Assembly (NCBI GenBank): GCA_030836925.1
Contig: JAUPLK010000008.1
Location: 1 to 16,253 of the forward strand
Reading direction: 5' to 3'
Source of the DNA: Pseudomonadota bacterium
GTDB lineage: Bacteria; Pseudomonadota; Gammaproteobacteria; Steroidobacterales; GCA-2729495
Length of the DNA: 16,253 nucleotides
Of this stretch, positions 15,272-16,253 are shown piece after piece (within the stretch, counting starts at the first letter, position 1; each line of letters starts with the position of its first letter). A program made the translations under genes and the position numbers. Under the pieces are notes generated by a model. The model worked only from the letters and a program-made list of their open reading frames with translations. It searched no databases and had not been told where the DNA came from.

Positions 15272-16253
15272 GGCCCATCCTGCGCCACCAGCGGTGGCAG
15301 CGGGCAGTGCAGTACCGCGCAGATGGCGCGCAGCAGTTCGGCTTCCGTGCGCATGACCTGGCCGTCGTGCACGACTGTCGTGCCCATGGCTTCCACCAGG
15401 CGGGCTTTCTCTGCTGGTGGCAGTCCGTCGAGGCAGCGCAGTGCACGGTCGAGTGCGCCGCTCCAGCCGGGCACCGGGCTGAATGCCGGCGCCTGGGTCA
15501 GCCCCAGCTGCGTCATGCCCGCCGTGAAGGCCTGCTCTGCCGCCTCCGGCTTCGCGTGGCCCTGCGCGGCGAGGGTGGACAACAGGATCTGCAGTTCCGG
15601 TCCTGTATCGGCAAGCTGCACCGGCCTTGCGCCGTATTTCGGGTCCAGCGACTCGCCGATGTAGCAGCGGGCCAATGTGCACACCGCGTACTCAAAGACA
15701 CTGGTGATGCCATCGGTGCGGCACAGCGCGCCCAGGCAGTCGAGGATCCGGCGTCGCCCGGTGGTCGGCAACTGCCGCAGTACCGGCACGATCTCTCCCA
15801 GCAGCGCCAGATGCAGACCGTTGTCCAGGCGGGCGATTCTGGCGCCCTGTTCAACGATGTGGGTCTCCAGCCGGGTACCGAAGCTCGCGCGTACTTTCTG
15901 CAGTTGCTGGCTGCGGACCGTCGGTGCCGTGTCCAGAGCCAGGGCAAACAGCAGCGCGGTGGCCCGGGCCAGGTGATCGCCCTCATCGCCCGCGTACTTG
16001 TCGCTGAGTGCTTCGCGCAGCGCGCGGGCTTCCGCCACCTCGCGGACGCCAGGGTTGCCGACCAGTCCCGGCAGTGCCGCGGGTTGCAGCGGCACGGAGC
16101 GGTGTGCGGTAATCTGGCCTGTGTAAAAGGATCGCGGCAGCCGGTCCTTGCTGACGACCTCGACCACGCCAAGTGGCTGCGGTTTTACCTCGAGGCGAAG
16201 GTTGTCGAACTGTGCCGGATCGAAGCCGGCATCCAGCGCGCGAATCCGCGCCA
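15238..16253 (-). CDS. C-terminal part of an M48-family metallopeptidase (5' end beyond the window)
   Basis: The - strand frame is open from the window edge to a TGA at 15238-15240, giving about 337 residues. The first visible residues (ARIRALDAGFDPAQF) match the segment that follows the HPPxxERI motif in M48 (Ste24/HtpX-like) membrane metallopeptidases. The HExxH zinc motif and membrane segments would therefore lie beyond the edge. What is seen is the family's helical C-terminal extension. It holds two similar units, each with LP, a basic helix, then DG and an acidic residue, at about 15658-15780 and 15304-15435, recalling TerB-like helices. The family assignment rests on these C-terminal patterns and on memory of similar proteins. 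It may be periplasmic or cytoplasmic quality control. It overlaps the end of yhdP by 34 bp. Confidence 0.75.
   Translation of the reverse strand, partial: ARIRALDAGFDPAQFDNLRLEVKPQPLGVVEVVSKDRLPRSFYTGQITAHRSVPLQPAALPGLVGNPGVREVAEARALREALSDKYAGDEGDHLARATALLFALALDTAPTVRSQQLQKVRASFGTRLETHIVEQGARIARLDNGLHLALLGEIVPVLRQLPTTGRRRILDCLGALCRTDGITSVFEYAVCTLARCYIGESLDPKYGARPVQLADTGPELQILLSTLAAQGHAKPEAAEQAFTAGMTQLGLTQAPAFSPVPGWSGALDRALRCLDGLPPAEKARLVEAMGTTVVHDGQVMRTEAELLRAICAVLHCPLPPLVAQDGPYLPSSPSGGI
15284..15298. terminator. Stem-loop just after yhdP, inside the M48 gene
   Basis: GCCACC (15284-15289), a 3-nt loop and GGTGGC (15293-15298) form a perfect 6-bp hairpin 12 bases after the yhdP stop. There is no U-run, so it is only a possible end signal for the + strand transcript. 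The bases also encode the M48 C-terminus, and the symmetry could be chance. Confidence 0.25.

Noticed and set aside
12872..15682. Very long open frame (936 codons) on the - strand across yhdP and beyond
   Set aside because: It is antisense to the clear yhdP frame, its translation resembles no family I know, and high-GC DNA often keeps this antisense frame open.
1..16253. tRNA, rRNA, CRISPR array, insertion sequence, toxin-antitoxin or defence system
   Set aside because: I saw no cloverleaf, regularly spaced repeats, transposase, integrase or defence-type domain; nearly all bases are taken by recognisable housekeeping genes.

Overview
The window is a densely packed, high-GC (roughly two thirds G+C, judged by eye) bacterial chromosome segment. 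It carries housekeeping genes and no mobile element, phage gene, CRISPR array, tRNA or rRNA that I can see. The gene set and the conserved order leuS-lptE-holA-nadD-rsfS-rlmH, followed by maf-rng-yhdP, point to a Gammaproteobacterium. An LPS export lipoprotein (LptE) shows an outer membrane with LPS. The order resembles Xanthomonadales-like or neighbouring lineages more than E. coli, but I cannot name a species.

Layout, left to right. (1) The 3' 95% of leuS, whose end overlaps lptE, then mtgA, all on the + strand. (2) A lone hisI on the - strand, convergent with mtgA and divergent from cysS. The hisI/cysS gap is the one clear regulatory region: back-to-back -10 elements share one AT-rich heptamer, and a perfect 10-bp inverted repeat brackets them. 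(3) cysS-sufE-yidD-Trm112-like gene on +, with overlapping or closely spaced frames. (4) holA-nadD-rsfS-rlmH on +. (5) maf-rng-yhdP on +, tightly packed. (6) At the right edge, on -, the C-terminal part of an M48-family metallopeptidase whose end overlaps the end of yhdP by 34 bp.

Functional themes are translation (LeuRS, CysRS, RsfS, RlmH, RNase G), cell envelope building (LptE, MtgA, YidD, YhdP, M48 protease), sulfur/Fe-S metabolism (SufE beside CysRS), replication (HolA), NAD synthesis (NadD), nucleotide housecleaning (Maf) and histidine synthesis (HisI).

I did not find a convincing new biological system. The points most worth a second look are the symmetric hisI/cysS control region, the six-gene block (mtgA to the Trm112-like gene) that splits the usual lptE-holA pair, a stand-alone HisI of a type I associate with Alphaproteobacteria, a Trm112-like protein without its zinc cysteines, a tandem DG-containing helical repeat at the end of the M48 protease, and changes in two LeuRS signature motifs.
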